Source: WLJO01 sp032117595
GTDB taxonomy: Bacteria > Actinomycetota > Acidimicrobiia > Acidimicrobiales > Ilumatobacteraceae
DNA: 64,000 nt
Assembly: GCA_032117595.1 (NCBI GenBank)
Contig: JAULYZ010000032.1
Coordinates: forward strand, 1 to 64,000
Direction of reading: 5' to 3'
Shown: positions 8,107 to 15,568 of the stretch, piece by piece
Numbering within the stretch: position 1 is the first letter of the stretch
Layout of the letters: the number at the start of each line of letters is the position of its first letter
Translations under genes and position numbers: made by a program
Notes under the pieces: generated by a model
Databases searched by the model: none
What the model saw: only the letters and a program-made list of their open reading frames with translations
Told to the model about the DNA's origin: nothing

Positions 8107-9384
8107 TCACCCGAGGAGCGCTGCGGGAACCACCGGTCCGACCGCGCATCGGACCCGGGTTCCCGAGAGCACACGCTCGACCACCCGACGAGTGTCGTCG
8201 AGGGTTACCGATTCCCACCGCCGTACCTGTTCGGCCAGGGGACGAATACGCCCGTAATTGGTGAGCGAGGAACCGATGCGCTCGAGGCGACTCCCGGTGC
8301 CCTCGAAACCCATCGAGAATGCTCCCGTGAGATAGCCCTTGGCGACCTCGAGTTCCTCGGCGGTGATGCCGTGCTTCGAGATCGCATCGATCTCGGCATC
8401 GAGCAGTGTGCGCACCTCGGCAGCGTGCTCGGGATTCGTGGCGGCGTAGGCAGCGAACAGACCCGCATCGGAGAACGACGACGAGCTCGAGTACGTGCTG
8501 TAGGTGAGCCCGCGCTCTTCCCGGATCGTCTGGAAGAGTCGGCTCGAGGGCCCTCCGCCAAGTGCGTGCATCACCATGTCGAGGGCCTCGCGGTCGGGGT
8601 CGTGGCGGTCGAGCGCTCGTCCACCCACCACGATGTGCACCTGCTCGCAGTCGCGTTCCTCGCCGACGACGACCCGGGGCCCGACAGTCGGCAGCGATCG
8701 ATCGACCCCGATCGTCGAACGACGGTGCTGCCCGAGGGTGGACTCGGCCCAGGCGACCACCTCGTCGTGCACGATGGGACCCGCGACCGCAACCACCATT
8801 CGATCCACCCCGCAGGAAGCGGCAAAGTACCGGCGGACGTCGTCGGCCGTGATGTTCCGCACGGTGATCGGGTCGCCCGCGGTTTCGCGGCCGAGCGGGT
8901 GCTCGGGGAACACGGCATCGGCGAAGAGCCGGTACGCCGTGTCATCGGGCGCATCGTCGTCCATGGCGAGTTCCTCGAGGATTACCTGGCGCTCGCTCTC
9001 CACGTCGTCGTCGCGCAGACTCGGCGAGGTGATGACGTCGCCGAGGATGTCGAGGGCGAGGCCGAGGTGGCGTGCCGGTACTCGACACAGGTACGCCGTG
9101 GACTCTTTCGAGGTGTAGGCGTTCATGTCGCCGCCGACACGATCGACCGCCGTCGCTATCTCGCGGGCGGAGCGCCGCTGCGTTCCCTTGAAGAGCAGGT
9201 GCTCGAGGAAGTGGGACACACCGCACAACGGTGCGGGCTCGTCGCGCGCTCCCACCCCGACCCAGATGCCCGCAGAAACGGAGAGGGCCCCGGGGACGTG
9301 CTCGCACACGACCCGGAGCCCGCTCGACAGCGTGCTGACAGTGACGCCCTCGTCGGCGACGGGATCAGCGATGACGTCGGCCAC
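8107..9384 (-). CDS. M16 family zinc peptidase (insulinase-like)
   Basis: About 425 aa. The inverted zinc motif HxxEH is seen as SHFLEHLLFKG, with the distal glutamate in the ESERQVILEEL segment; the second half carries the usual inactive M16 domain (GGGPSSRLFQTIREERGLTYS). Homologues degrade peptides or process precursors. The reading frame stays open far into pnp; the GTG at 9384, preceded by GGTGGAG, is chosen as start and overlaps the pnp end by 20 nt. The order rpsO-pnp-M16 peptidase is common in actinobacteria, so co-transcription is likely. Confidence 0.88.
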   Translation of the reverse strand: MADVIADPVADEGVTVSTLSSGLRVVCEHVPGALSVSAGIWVGVGARDEPAPLCGVSHFLEHLLFKGTQRRSAREIATAVDRVGGDMNAYTSKESTAYLCRVPARHLGLALDILGDVITSPSLRDDDVESERQVILEELAMDDDAPDDTAYRLFADAVFPEHPLGRETAGDPITVRNITADDVRRYFAASCGVDRMVVAVAGPIVHDEVVAWAESTLGQHRRSTIGVDRSLPTVGPRVVVGEERDCEQVHIVVGGRALDRHDPDREALDMVMHALGGGPSSRLFQTIREERGLTYSTYSSSSSFSDAGLFAAYAATNPEHAAEVRTLLDAEIDAISKHGITAEELEVAKGYLTGAFSMGFEGTGSRLERIGSSLTNYGRIRPLAEQVRRWESVTLDDTRRVVERVLSGTRVRCAVGPVVPAALLG

Positions 9385-11815
9385 GGTCTCCACCGCGACC
9401 CCGGTCTCCCCCGCGGCCACGATCACCGCCACGGCCGCGATCTCCATCGCGGTCGTTACCGCCGGCCTCACCGCCGGGGCCGAGGTCGCCGAACAGTTGG
9501 CGTGCCTGATCGTCGAAGGACTCCTCGAACGAGACGCTCCGGCCGCCCCGGTCACCGCGATCACCGCGATCACCGCGATCACCGCGGTCACCGCGGTCAC
9601 CGCCGCTCACTGCGGACTCGGGAATCTCGAGGCCCACGGGCGACAGCGACACCTTGCCCTTCTCGTCGATCTCGTCGACGGTCACCTGGATCTCCTGACC
9701 GAGGCTGAGCACATCTTCCACCTGGCTGATGCGCTTGCCGCCACCGAGCTTGGAGATGTGAACGAGACCATCGCGACCCGGGAGGATGTTGACGAACGCA
9801 CCGAACTTGGTGATGTTCACCACGCGGCCGTTGTAGGTGGCGCCCACCTCGGCCTTCGGCGGGTCGACGATCATGAGGATGCGCTCGCGAGCCGCCTCGA
9901 CCTTGTCGCCGTCGGTGGAGCCGATGGTGACAATGCCGAACACGCCGTCGTCGTCGATGGCGATGTCGGCACCGGTCTCCTGCTGGATCGTGTTGATGAC
10001 CTTGCCCTTGGGCCCGATCACCTCACCGACCTTGTCGAGCGGGATCGTGAAGTTCACGATCTTCGGCGCAGTGTCGCGTACGGTTGGCCGCGGAGCGGCG
10101 ATCGCCCGGTTCATGACGTCGAGGATCTGGAGGCGTGCCTCCTTGGCCTGCTGAAGCGCGGCGGCCAGGACGTCGGCGGGGATGCCGTCGATCTTGGTGT
10201 CGAGCTGCAGAGCAGTCACGAAATCGGCGGTGCCGGCAACCTTGAAGTCCATGTCGCCGAAGGCATCCTCCGCACCGAGGATGTCGGTGAGGGTGATGTA
10301 CTTGCCCTCGGCGTAGATCAGACCCATTGCGATGCCAGCAACAGCGGCCTTGATCGGCACGCCGGCATCCATGAGCGAGAGGCTGCTCGAGCACACCGAT
10401 GCCATCGAGGTGGAGCCGTTCGACGACAGCACCTCGGAGACGAGGCGCAGCGTGTAGGCGAACTCCTCCTGGCTCGGGACAACCGGGAGCAGCGCACGCT
10501 CGGCGAGCGCGCCGTGGCCGATCTCGCGGCGCTTCGGCGAACCGACGCGGCCGGTCTCACCGTTCGCCCAGGGCGCCATGTTGTAGTGGTGCATGTAGCG
10601 CTTCTGGGTCTCGGGCGTGAGGGTGTCGAGCAACTGGTTCATGCGCGGCATGGCGAGCGTGGTGACGTTCATCACCTGGGTCTCGCCACGCTGGAACAGA
10701 CCCGAACCGTGTGCGGTGGCGAGTACGCCCACCTCGGCCGACACCGGACGGAGGTCCTTGGGGCCGCGCCCGTCGATACGAACGCCCTGCTCCACCACTC
10801 GGCGGCGCACCAACGACTTGGTGAGGCTGCGAACGGCCTCTTTCACTTCCTTCTCGCGGCCGGCGAACTGGCCCGGCGCATCCTTGGTGCCGCAGAGCTC
10901 TGCCACCGTCTCGGCGGCGGCAGCGTCGGTGGCGGCATTGCGCTCGGCCTTCAGGGCAATGGTGATCGCCGTGGAGAGCTTCGCTCCAGCAACGCGCTCG
11001 ACCGCGGCCTTCACATCGTCGCCATAGTCGGCGACCTCTTTGTAGACGAGCGGTGCGATAGGCCCGCGGGCGGCCACCACGGCGGCGACGAGCTGCTTCT
11101 GGAGCGCGATCGACTCCTTGATCCAGCGCTTCGACGCCTCGAGTCCGCCTGCGATGACCTCCTCGGTCACCTTGGGGGCGCCGGCGTCGTAGTACTCGCA
11201 CGCCTTCTCGGTGCCTCCTGCCTCCACCATCATGATGGCGACATCGCCGTTGTCGAGTTCACGGCCGGCGACGACGAGCTCGAACGTTGATTCTTCGCCC
11301 TCGCTGAAGCTCGGGTGAGGAATCCACTCGCCGGTCTGGCTGTACGCCACGCGCACGGCGCCGATGGGCCCCTCGAACGGGATCCCGCTGATCATGAACG
11401 ACGCCGAGGCCGCATTGATCGACAGGATGTCGTGCGGGTTGGTCTGGTCGGCGCCGAGCACGGTGATGACCACCTGGGTCTCGTTGCGGTAGCCGTCGGG
11501 AAATGCCGGACGCAGCGGGCGGTCGGTGAGTCGGCACGTGAGGATTGCGTCCTCGGTGGGACGACCCTCGCGGCGGAAGAACGAGCCGGGGATCTTGCCC
11601 GCCGCATAGGCGCGCTCCTCGACATCGACGGTCAGGGGGAAGAAATCGATCCCGTCGCGCACGTCCTTGGCGGCATTCGCCGTGGCCAGCACCGTGGTGA
11701 GGCCGATGGACGCAACAACGGCGCCCTGCGACTGCTGGGCCAACTTGCCCGTTTCGAACGACAGGGTCTTGTCGGTACCCGAAACCGGGCCCGACACGCG
11801 GATGGCGTCAGCCAT
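9365..11815 (-). CDS. pnp: Polyribonucleotide nucleotidyltransferase (PNPase)
   Basis: An 816-aa PNPase, a phosphorolytic 3'-5' exoribonuclease. It has two RNase PH domains separated by the helical domain, a KH domain (IPLDKVGEVIGPKGKVINTI), and an S1 domain (GATYNGRVVNITKFGAFVNI). The C-terminus has an extra arginine/glycine/aspartate tail made of GDR repeats and then GDRGRG repeats, typical of low-complexity RNA-binding tails in some actinobacterial RNases. A strong AAAGGAG precedes the ATG with 6-nt spacing. It lies downstream of rpsO, and the spacer can form a long stem. Confidence 0.97.
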   Translation of the reverse strand: MADAIRVSGPVSGTDKTLSFETGKLAQQSQGAVVASIGLTTVLATANAAKDVRDGIDFFPLTVDVEERAYAAGKIPGSFFRREGRPTEDAILTCRLTDRPLRPAFPDGYRNETQVVITVLGADQTNPHDILSINAASASFMISGIPFEGPIGAVRVAYSQTGEWIPHPSFSEGEESTFELVVAGRELDNGDVAIMMVEAGGTEKACEYYDAGAPKVTEEVIAGGLEASKRWIKESIALQKQLVAAVVAARGPIAPLVYKEVADYGDDVKAAVERVAGAKLSTAITIALKAERNAATDAAAAETVAELCGTKDAPGQFAGREKEVKEAVRSLTKSLVRRRVVEQGVRIDGRGPKDLRPVSAEVGVLATAHGSGLFQRGETQVMNVTTLAMPRMNQLLDTLTPETQKRYMHHYNMAPWANGETGRVGSPKRREIGHGALAERALLPVVPSQEEFAYTLRLVSEVLSSNGSTSMASVCSSSLSLMDAGVPIKAAVAGIAMGLIYAEGKYITLTDILGAEDAFGDMDFKVAGTADFVTALQLDTKIDGIPADVLAAALQQAKEARLQILDVMNRAIAAPRPTVRDTAPKIVNFTIPLDKVGEVIGPKGKVINTIQQETGADIAIDDDGVFGIVTIGSTDGDKVEAARERILMIVDPPKAEVGATYNGRVVNITKFGAFVNILPGRDGLVHISKLGGGKRISQVEDVLSLGQEIQVTVDEIDEKGKVSLSPVGLEIPESAVSGGDRGDRGDRGDRGDRGDRGGRSVSFEESFDDQARQLFGDLGPGGEAGGNDRDGDRGRGGDRGRGGDRGRGGDRGRRHR
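9550..9603. repeat. Six 9-bp tandem repeats inside pnp
   Basis: The 9-bp unit GATCACCGC/GGTCACCGC is repeated about six times and encodes alternating Gly-Asp-Arg in the PNPase tail. Further downstream (about 9368-9440) an 18-bp-period version encodes GGDRGR. The copies are nearly identical at DNA level, so copy number could vary by slippage without breaking the frame. Confidence 0.85.
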
Positions 11816-11845
11816 ACCTTGCTCCTTTATGTGTTGTGGAGCGCC

Positions 11846-11926
11846 CCGGTTCCCAGTCGGCGGTCCTCCCGAGCAGGCCCGACAGCATCTGCGGTGGCCT
11901 CCAGAGAACTGGCGACTGACAACCGG
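11846..11926 (-). other. Long imperfect stem in the rpsO-pnp spacer
   Basis: CCGGTT (11846-11851) pairs with AACCGG (11921-11926). CAGTCG (11854-11859) pairs with CGACTG (11913-11918), with a 2x2 internal loop between them. The stem encloses about 53 nt and ends about 30 nt before pnp. In E. coli the same spacer holds an RNase III-cleaved hairpin that mediates pnp autoregulation; the same role here is inference. A smaller alternative hairpin, ACCGGA/TCCGGT, lies at 11922-11941. Confidence 0.45.
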
Positions 11927-11959
11927 ACGAAACGCTCCGGTGTGGTGTTGTGCGGGTCG

Positions 11960-12229
11960 TTAGTGACGCAGACCCAACTTGGCCACGATCGAGCGGTAGC
12001 GCTCGATGTCATTGGCCTTCACGTAGTCAAGCATGCGGCGACGCCGACCTACGAGCATCAGCAGACCCCGGCGGCTGTGGTGATCCTTCTTGTGGACCTT
12101 CAGGTGTTCGGTGAGCTGGTTGATGCGGGAGGTGAGCAGCGCGATCTGGACCTCCGGCGAACCGGTGTCGGTGCCGTGGAGGCGGTTTGCCCCGATGACA
12201 CCTTGCTTCAGTTCTTCCTGCTTGGACAT
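11960..12229 (-). CDS. rpsO: 30S ribosomal protein S15
   Basis: An 89-aa protein, exactly the S15 length. It has GTDTGSPEVQIALLTSRI and the 16S-binding HSRRGLLMLVGRRRRMLDYV segment. The ATG at 12229 follows AGGAAGG with 7-nt spacing. A GC-rich leader of roughly 90 nt, including a GGCGG/CCGCC hairpin around 12260-12280, could take part in S15 autoregulation; that is not shown by sequence alone. Confidence 0.97.
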   Translation of the reverse strand: MSKQEELKQGVIGANRLHGTDTGSPEVQIALLTSRINQLTEHLKVHKKDHHSRRGLLMLVGRRRRMLDYVKANDIERYRSIVAKLGLRH

Positions 12230-12379
12230 AGTGCAGCCTTCCTGTAGGGAGGGACGCCGTCGGCGGGAGCCGCCCGGCATCACGCCGCAGCCATCGCCAC
12301 AGCGGACCCCGGGAGGATAACAGGGCCGCTGCAGATCCGGGCCGGGTACCTCCCCTGTGAGCCGCTACCGTCGCTGCCG

Positions 12380-13153
12380 ATGACCGACCTGAACGATCTC
12401 CGGGCCCGCATCGACGCCCTCGACCAGGAGCTCATCCGGGTGGTCGCCGAGCGGCTCGCCGTCTGCCACGAGGTGGCCCGCCTCAAGGAGCGGTCCGATA
12501 CCCCCATCATCCAGCCAGCCCGTGTGCGCACAGTGATCGACACCCGCCGTCAGTGGGCGATCGATGCCGGGGTGGACCCCGACTTCGCCGAACAACTGGT
12601 GCGGGTGCTGCTGACCGAGACCCACCGGATCGAGGTGGCTCGCTCACGACCCGAGCCTGCGCCGTCCAAGGCGGCCGCCGTCGGTGATCGGAGCGGCCTC
12701 GACACGGTGGCCAGCCGAGTCGATCATGTTGTGGTGGCGGTGGAGGATCTCGCCGCAGCGCGCTCCTCGCTCGTCGACCGTCTCGGGTTCCGCGATGAAC
12801 CGATGGCCGAGCCGGGCACGGGCATCGCCGTCGTGGCGGCCGGTGGGGTCCACCTCGTGCTCGTGAGTCGCGAGGCCGGACCAGAGGTGGCCGAGTACCT
12901 CGACCGCCACGGTCCCGGTGTGCAACACCTCAGCATCGAGGTGCTGAACGCGGGATATGCACGTGCTGCACTCGATGCTCTCGGGGCGCCACTCCTCACC
13001 GACGTTGCCGTCGACGCGCACGGTCACGAGCACTTCTTCACGGTGCACGACCCGAACACGGGCGTGCAGTTCGGCTTCCTCTCACGCACCGGCCACCGAG
13101 TGGGCTTCAGTGCCTCGGCGGTGCTCTCGTTGTTCCGGGCGCTCAACCGCTGA
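12380..13153 (+). CDS. Fusion: AroQ-type chorismate mutase + VOC (glyoxalase/HPPD-like) domain
   Basis: 257 aa. Residues 1-85 form an AroQ helical chorismate mutase (LRARIDALDQELIRVVAERL, K36 in ARLK, then the R48/R50 region), which would turn chorismate into prephenate. Residues 113-236 form one VOC module resembling methylmalonyl-CoA epimerase or half of hydroxyphenylpyruvate dioxygenase. H116 (DHVVVAV) and H183 (VQHLSIEV) match metal ligands, but the usual glutamate near the C-terminal end is replaced (GVQFGFL). TACCGT ends 8 nt before the ATG, suggesting a leaderless start. The VOC part may act on a prephenate-derived product or be a sensor; unresolved. Confidence 0.75.
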   Translation: MTDLNDLRARIDALDQELIRVVAERLAVCHEVARLKERSDTPIIQPARVRTVIDTRRQWAIDAGVDPDFAEQLVRVLLTETHRIEVARSRPEPAPSKAAAVGDRSGLDTVASRVDHVVVAVEDLAAARSSLVDRLGFRDEPMAEPGTGIAVVAAGGVHLVLVSREAGPEVAEYLDRHGPGVQHLSIEVLNAGYARAALDALGAPLLTDVAVDAHGHEHFFTVHDPNTGVQFGFLSRTGHRVGFSASAVLSLFRALNR

Positions 13154-13174
13154 GTCGTTGCGGAGCGACACCCG

Positions 13175-14236
13175 TCAGAGTTGCCCGCCCAGGAAGGCGA
13201 GCAGACACTGATTCACATACGCAGGACACTCCTCGCCGAGGAAGTGCCCGCCACCCACCGAGCGAGCACGCAGGTCCGGGAAGTACCGGGTGAACTGATC
13301 GAGGAACGGGTTCCCTGCAGGGATCTCGGCGCGACCCTCGTCGAGTGCTCCGCCGAGATAGCCGCCGTAGAGCCACATCGTCGGGTGGGCATACCGCTTG
13401 TGACGGTCCTCGGGTCCGTACTCCGGGAAGCGTGGCCAGTCGGGGTGATTCTCCATCCCGTCGGGGTGCAGCCAGAACGACGCCACGTCCTGCTCCGAGA
13501 GCGAGCGGTATCGCTCCCCCGTTGCACGCGTCGGGTCGGGGATCACCTCGTGGAACGGGAGTGCATACCGGTAGTAGCTGATGGCGTGCCACCACGACAT
13601 CGGGTCCGAGAACGCGTCCACATAGTGAGCAAGTGCCTCGTCGTCGATCCAGTCGGGCCGGAGACGCACACCGCTCGGGATCGCGCCCCACGGGTTCTGC
13701 GGACGGTCGCCGAGCACACCGGCGTCGGCACCGGCGAACAGCACCTCGATGAAGTCACGATGATGCTGCTCGAAGAACTCCTCGGCGATTCCCGGCACCT
13801 TGAACCACCAGCCATGCGGCCCAGCGGGTGACCACGTCGTGCAGAGGGTGTCGATCAGCGCCAGACGAGTGATGCGCTCGGGAAAGTCGATGGCGGTCTT
13901 GAACGCGATGATGCCGCCCCAGTCGTGACCAACCAGCGTGCAGTCCTCGATGCCCTTGGCGTCGAGGTAGTTGATGACGTCCTGAGCGAGCATCGAACGG
14001 CTCACCCGCGCTCCCGGCTTGTCGGTGAGGCCGAAGCCCCGGTTGTCGGGCGCAAAGCCCGCATAACCAGCGTCGGCAACTGCCGCGAGTTGGTGCCTCC
14101 ACTGGTAGCCGGTCTGCGGGAAGCCGTGGAGGAACACCACGTTGCCGGAGGAGCCGGAACCCGCGGTTCGTTCGTGCACCCGGAGGTCGGCTGTCTGCAC
14201 GAACTGACTGACGATTCCGTTCTGGCGGGTGCTCAT
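13175..14236 (-). CDS. Alpha/beta hydrolase, epoxide hydrolase-like
   Basis: A 353-aa alpha/beta-hydrolase. HGFPQTGYQWRHQ carries the oxyanion HG-x-P, and the nucleophile is Asp in VGHDWGGIIAF, as in epoxide hydrolases and haloalkane dehalogenases. A large cap region with SYYRYALP tyrosines follows, and the catalytic His is in GGGHFLGEE. The tyrosines favour epoxide hydrolase over dehalogenase. The ATG at 14236 is preceded by TAGTGT with an 8-nt gap. It is divergent from the VOC gene. Confidence 0.8.
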   Translation of the reverse strand: MSTRQNGIVSQFVQTADLRVHERTAGSGSSGNVVFLHGFPQTGYQWRHQLAAVADAGYAGFAPDNRGFGLTDKPGARVSRSMLAQDVINYLDAKGIEDCTLVGHDWGGIIAFKTAIDFPERITRLALIDTLCTTWSPAGPHGWWFKVPGIAEEFFEQHHRDFIEVLFAGADAGVLGDRPQNPWGAIPSGVRLRPDWIDDEALAHYVDAFSDPMSWWHAISYYRYALPFHEVIPDPTRATGERYRSLSEQDVASFWLHPDGMENHPDWPRFPEYGPEDRHKRYAHPTMWLYGGYLGGALDEGRAEIPAGNPFLDQFTRYFPDLRARSVGGGHFLGEECPAYVNQCLLAFLGGQL

Positions 14237-14244
14237 GGCTGCGA

Positions 14245-14254
14245 ACACTAGGGT
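14245..14254. promoter_or_regulatory. Overlapping divergent -10 boxes
   Basis: The minus-strand TAGTGT (14245-14250) serves the epoxide-hydrolase-like gene. The plus-strand TAGGGT (14249-14254) lies 8 nt before the VOC gene ATG. They share two bases, the same architecture as at 4987-4996. Confidence 0.5.
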
Positions 14255-14262
14255 CCCCCACC

Positions 14263-14919
14263 ATGATCCGCCTCCGACAGGTTGCCCTCGTTGCCGAGAC
14301 CCTCGAACCCGTGGTCGACGCGCTCTGCAGCACCTTCGACCTCACGGTGTGCTTCAACGACCCCGGAGTGGGCGATTTCGGCCTGCACAACGCGCTCATG
14401 GTGGTGGGCGACCAGATCATCGAGGTGGTTGCACCGGTACGACCGGGCACCACGGCCGGTCGACTGCTCGACAAGCGCGGCGGTGATGGCGGGTACATGG
14501 CCATTTACGAGGTGGACGACCTCGATCGACGCGAGGCCCTGCTCGCCGAGCACGGGGTACGCATCGTCTGGGCCGGCAACACACCCGAGATCCGCGGGCG
14601 GCACCTCCACCCGCGCGACGTCGGTGGGGCCATCGTGTCGGTGGACGAGCCCCGAGTGTGGGGGCGCTGGCCGTGGGCGGGGCCGACGTGGACACCCCGT
14701 GTCGGTGTCGCGACCGCGGTGGCCGGCATCACCGTGACGGCGGACGACCCCGTTGCGATGCGAGCACGTTGGCGGCAACTCGACGTGGACTACGGCGTGC
14801 GGTTCGAGAAAGCCGGCCCGCGAGGCGAGGGCATCGACGGGATCGACCTCGTCGCCAACGACCGCTCACGGGTCGGCGAGACACACCTCATCGGTGGCGT
14901 GGTGTTCCGACTGGTCTGA
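14263..14919 (+). CDS. VOC/glyoxalase-superfamily protein
   Basis: A 218-aa protein made of two weak VOC repeats (MIRLRQVALVAETLEPVVDALCSTF... and ATAVAGITVTADDP...). Members resemble the PF13468-type glyoxalase-like proteins. Metal ligands are not obvious, so catalysis is uncertain. The ATG appears leaderless. It shares a divergent promoter region with the epoxide-hydrolase-like gene. Confidence 0.65.
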   Translation: MIRLRQVALVAETLEPVVDALCSTFDLTVCFNDPGVGDFGLHNALMVVGDQIIEVVAPVRPGTTAGRLLDKRGGDGGYMAIYEVDDLDRREALLAEHGVRIVWAGNTPEIRGRHLHPRDVGGAIVSVDEPRVWGRWPWAGPTWTPRVGVATAVAGITVTADDPVAMRARWRQLDVDYGVRFEKAGPRGEGIDGIDLVANDRSRVGETHLIGGVVFRLV

Positions 14920-14943
14920 CGGGCCGGCCCGACGGTCCTGCGA

Positions 14944-15528
14944 CTACCCCGCAGGGAAACCTGCACGCGCCTGCGTCGCTACCGCACGCACGAATTCGCG
15001 TGGGTCGAGCGCCACACCAACCGTTGCCCCGAGCGGACCGTCGATCAGGAGTGTGGCGAGTCCGTGGGCGAGCGACCACAGCGTGGTGGCCATCACACGG
15101 ATCTCGTCCACCGATGCCCCCTCACCGAGGACCTCGGCGACGAGGGTGAGCAGGGTCTCGAATGCTGCGTCGGCGGCATCTTGCAACTCCGGCAACCGTT
15201 CGATCCGGCAGAGATCCGACCGGAACATCACCCGGAAGTGGCCCACGTTCCCGAGGGCAAAGAAGACATAGCGCTCGAGCGAGCGGGTGACGAGGTCGGG
15301 GTCATCGTCCGCCGACGCCGGAGCGGTCATCACCTCGACAAACCGACGAAAACCCTCGAGGCCGATCTCGCAGAAGATCGCTTCCCGGTCGCCGAAGTGG
15401 TGATAGGGCGCCTGGTGACTCACACCTGCGTCCGCCGCGATCCGGCGGAACGAGAGCCCATCGGGGCCCGACGCAGCGATGTACTCCACCGCTGCGCGGA
15501 TCACCTTGTCCCTGAGCGCTTCTGCCAC
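14944..15528 (-). CDS. TetR-family regulator of the adjacent MFS pump
   Basis: A 194-aa TetR protein with the helix-turn-helix FRRIAADAGVSHQAPYHHFGDREAIF and a C-terminal domain of the WHG type. GTG at 15528 lies 6 nt after a TAGTGT box. It is divergent from a drug-transporter gene, and two palindromes fill the 40-bp gap, so it most likely represses the pump and itself until an effector binds. Confidence 0.88.
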   Translation of the reverse strand: MAEALRDKVIRAAVEYIAASGPDGLSFRRIAADAGVSHQAPYHHFGDREAIFCEIGLEGFRRFVEVMTAPASADDDPDLVTRSLERYVFFALGNVGHFRVMFRSDLCRIERLPELQDAADAAFETLLTLVAEVLGEGASVDEIRVMATTLWSLAHGLATLLIDGPLGATVGVALDPREFVRAVATQARAGFPAG

Positions 15529-15530
15529 AA

Positions 15531-15567
15531 CTTGACACTATCAAGTCCGTCAACTAGACACTGTCTA
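15531..15567. promoter_or_regulatory. Divergent TetR/MFS promoter with two palindromic operators
   Basis: Palindrome 1 is CTTGA-CACTA-TCAAG (15531-15545). Palindrome 2 is TAGACA-C-TGTCTA (15555-15567), ending one base before the MFS ATG. TTGACA (15532-15537) and TAGACA (15555-15560) are separated by exactly 17 bp, a strong sigma-70-type promoter for the MFS gene, with a predicted start at or next to the ATG. A TetR bound to either palindrome would cover the -35 or -10. Confidence 0.8.
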
Positions 15568-15568
15568 C

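Noticed and set aside
9550..9603. Short regular repeats suggesting a CRISPR or iteron
   Set aside because: They are codon repeats inside pnp, with 9-bp period and no spacers.
9125..11290. Long plus-strand frame opposite pnp and the M16 peptidase
   Set aside because: Same antisense effect of high-GC third positions; no ribosome site or recognisable domain.
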